Assembly: GCF_042767895.1 (NCBI RefSeq)
Contig: NC_091558.1
Location: 6,454,510-6,477,009, forward strand
DNA length: 22,500 bases
Direction of reading: 5' to 3'
DNA from: Penaeus vannamei
Lineage: Eukaryota; Arthropoda; Malacostraca; Decapoda; Penaeidae
This document shows, piece by piece, positions 21,365-22,500 of the stretch. Below the pieces are notes generated by a model. The model did not search any database. It was given only the letters and a program-made list of their open reading frames with translations, and was not told the DNA's origin. The first letter of the stretch is position 1; every line of letters starts with the position of its first letter. A program made the translations under genes and the position numbers.

Positions 21365-21720
21365 TCCTGATGACCCCCAGCCCCTACCCCTTATCCCCGA
21401 CACTACCCCTGCTCCCAGCCTTATCCCCCATACCTACTCTGACCCTCTCTCCCATACACCATTTCCTTACTCCCTCCCTCACTCTGGCTCTCCCTTACCT
21501 CCCTCCCTTACTCTGACCCTCACTGACTTTCCTCCCTCACTCTGACCCTCACTTACCTTCCTCCCTCACTGACTCTCCCTTATCTCCCTCCATCATTCTA
21601 ACCCTCCCTTACCTACCTCCCTTACCTACCGAACCCCTTCATCCACTCCCTGCCATAACCCACCCTTTTATTTCCCACATCCACGATGACCCTCCCTCCC
21701 CTACCCCGCCAGTACCCTCC
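21365..21720. repeat. CT-rich tract with 29-bp minisatellite
   Basis: The + strand is pyrimidine-rich (CCCTTACC, CTCTGACCCTC). CCTCCCT(C/T)AC blocks start at 21473, 21502, 21531 and 21560, with a diverged fifth at 21587. Spacings are 29, 29, 29 and 27 bp, so this is a five-unit minisatellite of TCCTCCCTCACTCTGACCC-like units. The flanking CCTACCCC and CCCTCCCC sequence is less regular. Confidence 0.85.
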
Positions 21721-21884
21721 CCCTCCCCTGGCACACTCTGCATTGGGTCCCTGACCGATAGTTAAAGGGAGACCACGGCAATAACGCGATGAAATAATCA
21801 ATGCCAAGGTAGAACATGTTGGGAGGTTCCCGAAATAGGAATTATAACCCAAATGTTTAAAAGTAAAACGAGCAGTATGAGGTC
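21721..21884. other. Unique spacer
   Basis: Ordinary sequence separating a pyrimidine-rich tract from a purine-rich tract. No feature was recognised. Confidence 0.4.
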
Positions 21885-22075
21885 TCATGGGGGTGCAGGG
21901 AGTGAAGGGAGTGGAGGGGGGCAGGGCACAGGACGAGAGGAAGGGGAGGGAGAAGGGGCCAGGGGAGGGGGGAAGACAGGGAAGGGAGGAGGTGGGAGAC
22001 AAGGCCAGGGGAGGGGGGAGGAGAGGGAAGGGAGGGGGTGGGAGGAAGAGAGGAATGGGAGGGGGAGAGGAGCAC
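21885..22075. repeat. G-rich purine tract
   Basis: The + strand is rich in GGGGAGGG, GGAGGGGG and GGGAAGG. It has many G-runs of three or more close together, so G-quadruplex formation is plausible. Gly/Glu/Arg frames are artefacts of the composition. Confidence 0.8.
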
Positions 22076-22385
22076 TATTTAGCCGGTCATTAACCAGGCG
22101 GGGGGAAGGGTACGCCGTGCTACCCTCTCCTTTTTCCCGTCATGCCACTGCACAAACACGGCCGCCTCGTTGTTGTAGACGGAGAGCGATTACAAAACAC
22201 GCAATCTATCACAGGAGATGATCTTCGAATAGGAAATCTGAGAGCGCTCGGAATTATAAGCACGAATCCTGTTAAGTGAGCGCGTGGTTTACTCATTAGG
22301 CTATAAATACACCTCGTACACAATATTTGCATTCACTCTTCCGAAAGTATTTTTGGAGCAAAGTAGAATTTAAGTGGCTTTGGAC
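22076..22385 (+). promoter_or_regulatory. Unique block with TATA/Inr-like pair
   Basis: TATAAATA lies at 22302-22309. TTCACTC follows, with the candidate initiator A at 22335, 33 bp from the first T. This differs from the arthropod TCA(G/T)T(C/T) initiator at one base. AGTAG at 22362-22366 falls at +28 and fits four of five positions of the DPE pattern. No coding exon follows within the window. The arrangement is suggestive, but such motifs also arise by chance in AT-rich DNA. Confidence 0.22.
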
Positions 22386-22394
22386 TTAGGGGAA

Positions 22395-22500
22395 CAGACA
22401 TTCTTATATACACTCATGCCCTCACACACATAAATGTACATACTGCACACACATATACAAAAACACATACAAGGACGTAGAAAACACAAATACACACACA
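22395..22500. repeat. Degenerate CA/CATA repeat at window edge
   Basis: ACACAC, ACATACA and ATACAC units on the + strand that continue past the end of the window. Confidence 0.8.

Noticed and set aside
21440..21640. CCCTTACC/CTAACCC-like units as telomeric repeats
   Set aside because: The period is 29 bp, not 5 or 6, and neither the arthropod TTAGG nor the TTAGGG unit is present in tandem.

Overview
This window looks like non-coding nuclear DNA from an animal whose genome is saturated with simple-sequence repeats. I found no protein-coding gene, rRNA, intact tRNA gene or CRISPR array that I can support. More than half of the bases lie in microsatellites, degenerate trinucleotide runs, long polypurine tracts and short-period minisatellites. 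Between them are AT-rich unique blocks of 100-700 bp. Two copies of a tRNA-derived SINE confirm a eukaryotic source. The very high density of (GA)n, (CA)n, (TA)n and AAT/GAT repeats, often in long compound arrays, resembles penaeid shrimp (decapod crustacean) genomes. That assignment is an inference from general knowledge and was not tested by any search.

Layout. 1-330: ATT/ATC run. 444-600: SINE copy 1, minus strand. 719-880: CT tract. 1050-2110: AAT/AAC/GAT/ATC field. 2110-3030: unique sequence with a compact hairpin at 2861-2892. 3030-3955: polypurine tract with a 68-bp higher-order repeat. 3960-5930: mostly unique. 5935-6226: GGGA-GA-GAAA compound array. 6581-8066: about 1.5 kb of polypurine, followed by CA at 8096-8156. 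8799-8922: CA/CACG. 9003-9760: compound AT/CA/GT/ATGT array. 10215-10712: GA-based minisatellites. 10835-11140: CpG-rich unique sequence. 11536-12472: polypurine grading through GA, GAGT and GAGTGT into GT. 12504-13620: unique, with a minus-strand splice-signal cluster near 13000. 13610-14378: second compound CA/TG/TA array. 14500-15590: trinucleotide fields flanking a motif-rich unique block at 14840-15230. 16053-16438: CA then GA. 16859-17065: TA, GA, GAAA. 17405-17995: GA, SINE copy 2, CA, GA. 18121-18950: GA arrays around a GC-rich block with a TATA-like motif. 19929-20278: a 16-unit, 22-bp minisatellite. 20280-21360: unique. 21360-21720: CT-rich with a 29-bp minisatellite. 21885-22075: purine-rich. 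22076-22385: unique with a TATA/Inr-like pair.

The features most worth following are the 22-bp minisatellite (free of stop codons in every phase), the SINE family read by comparing its two copies, the motif cluster at 14990-15070, the orphan splice signals near 13000, the higher-order polypurine repeat, and the strand-coherent purine bias across most of the window. Nothing here amounts to a multi-gene system. If the window does anything for nearby genes, it is probably as intronic or intergenic sequence with scattered cis-regulatory blocks.
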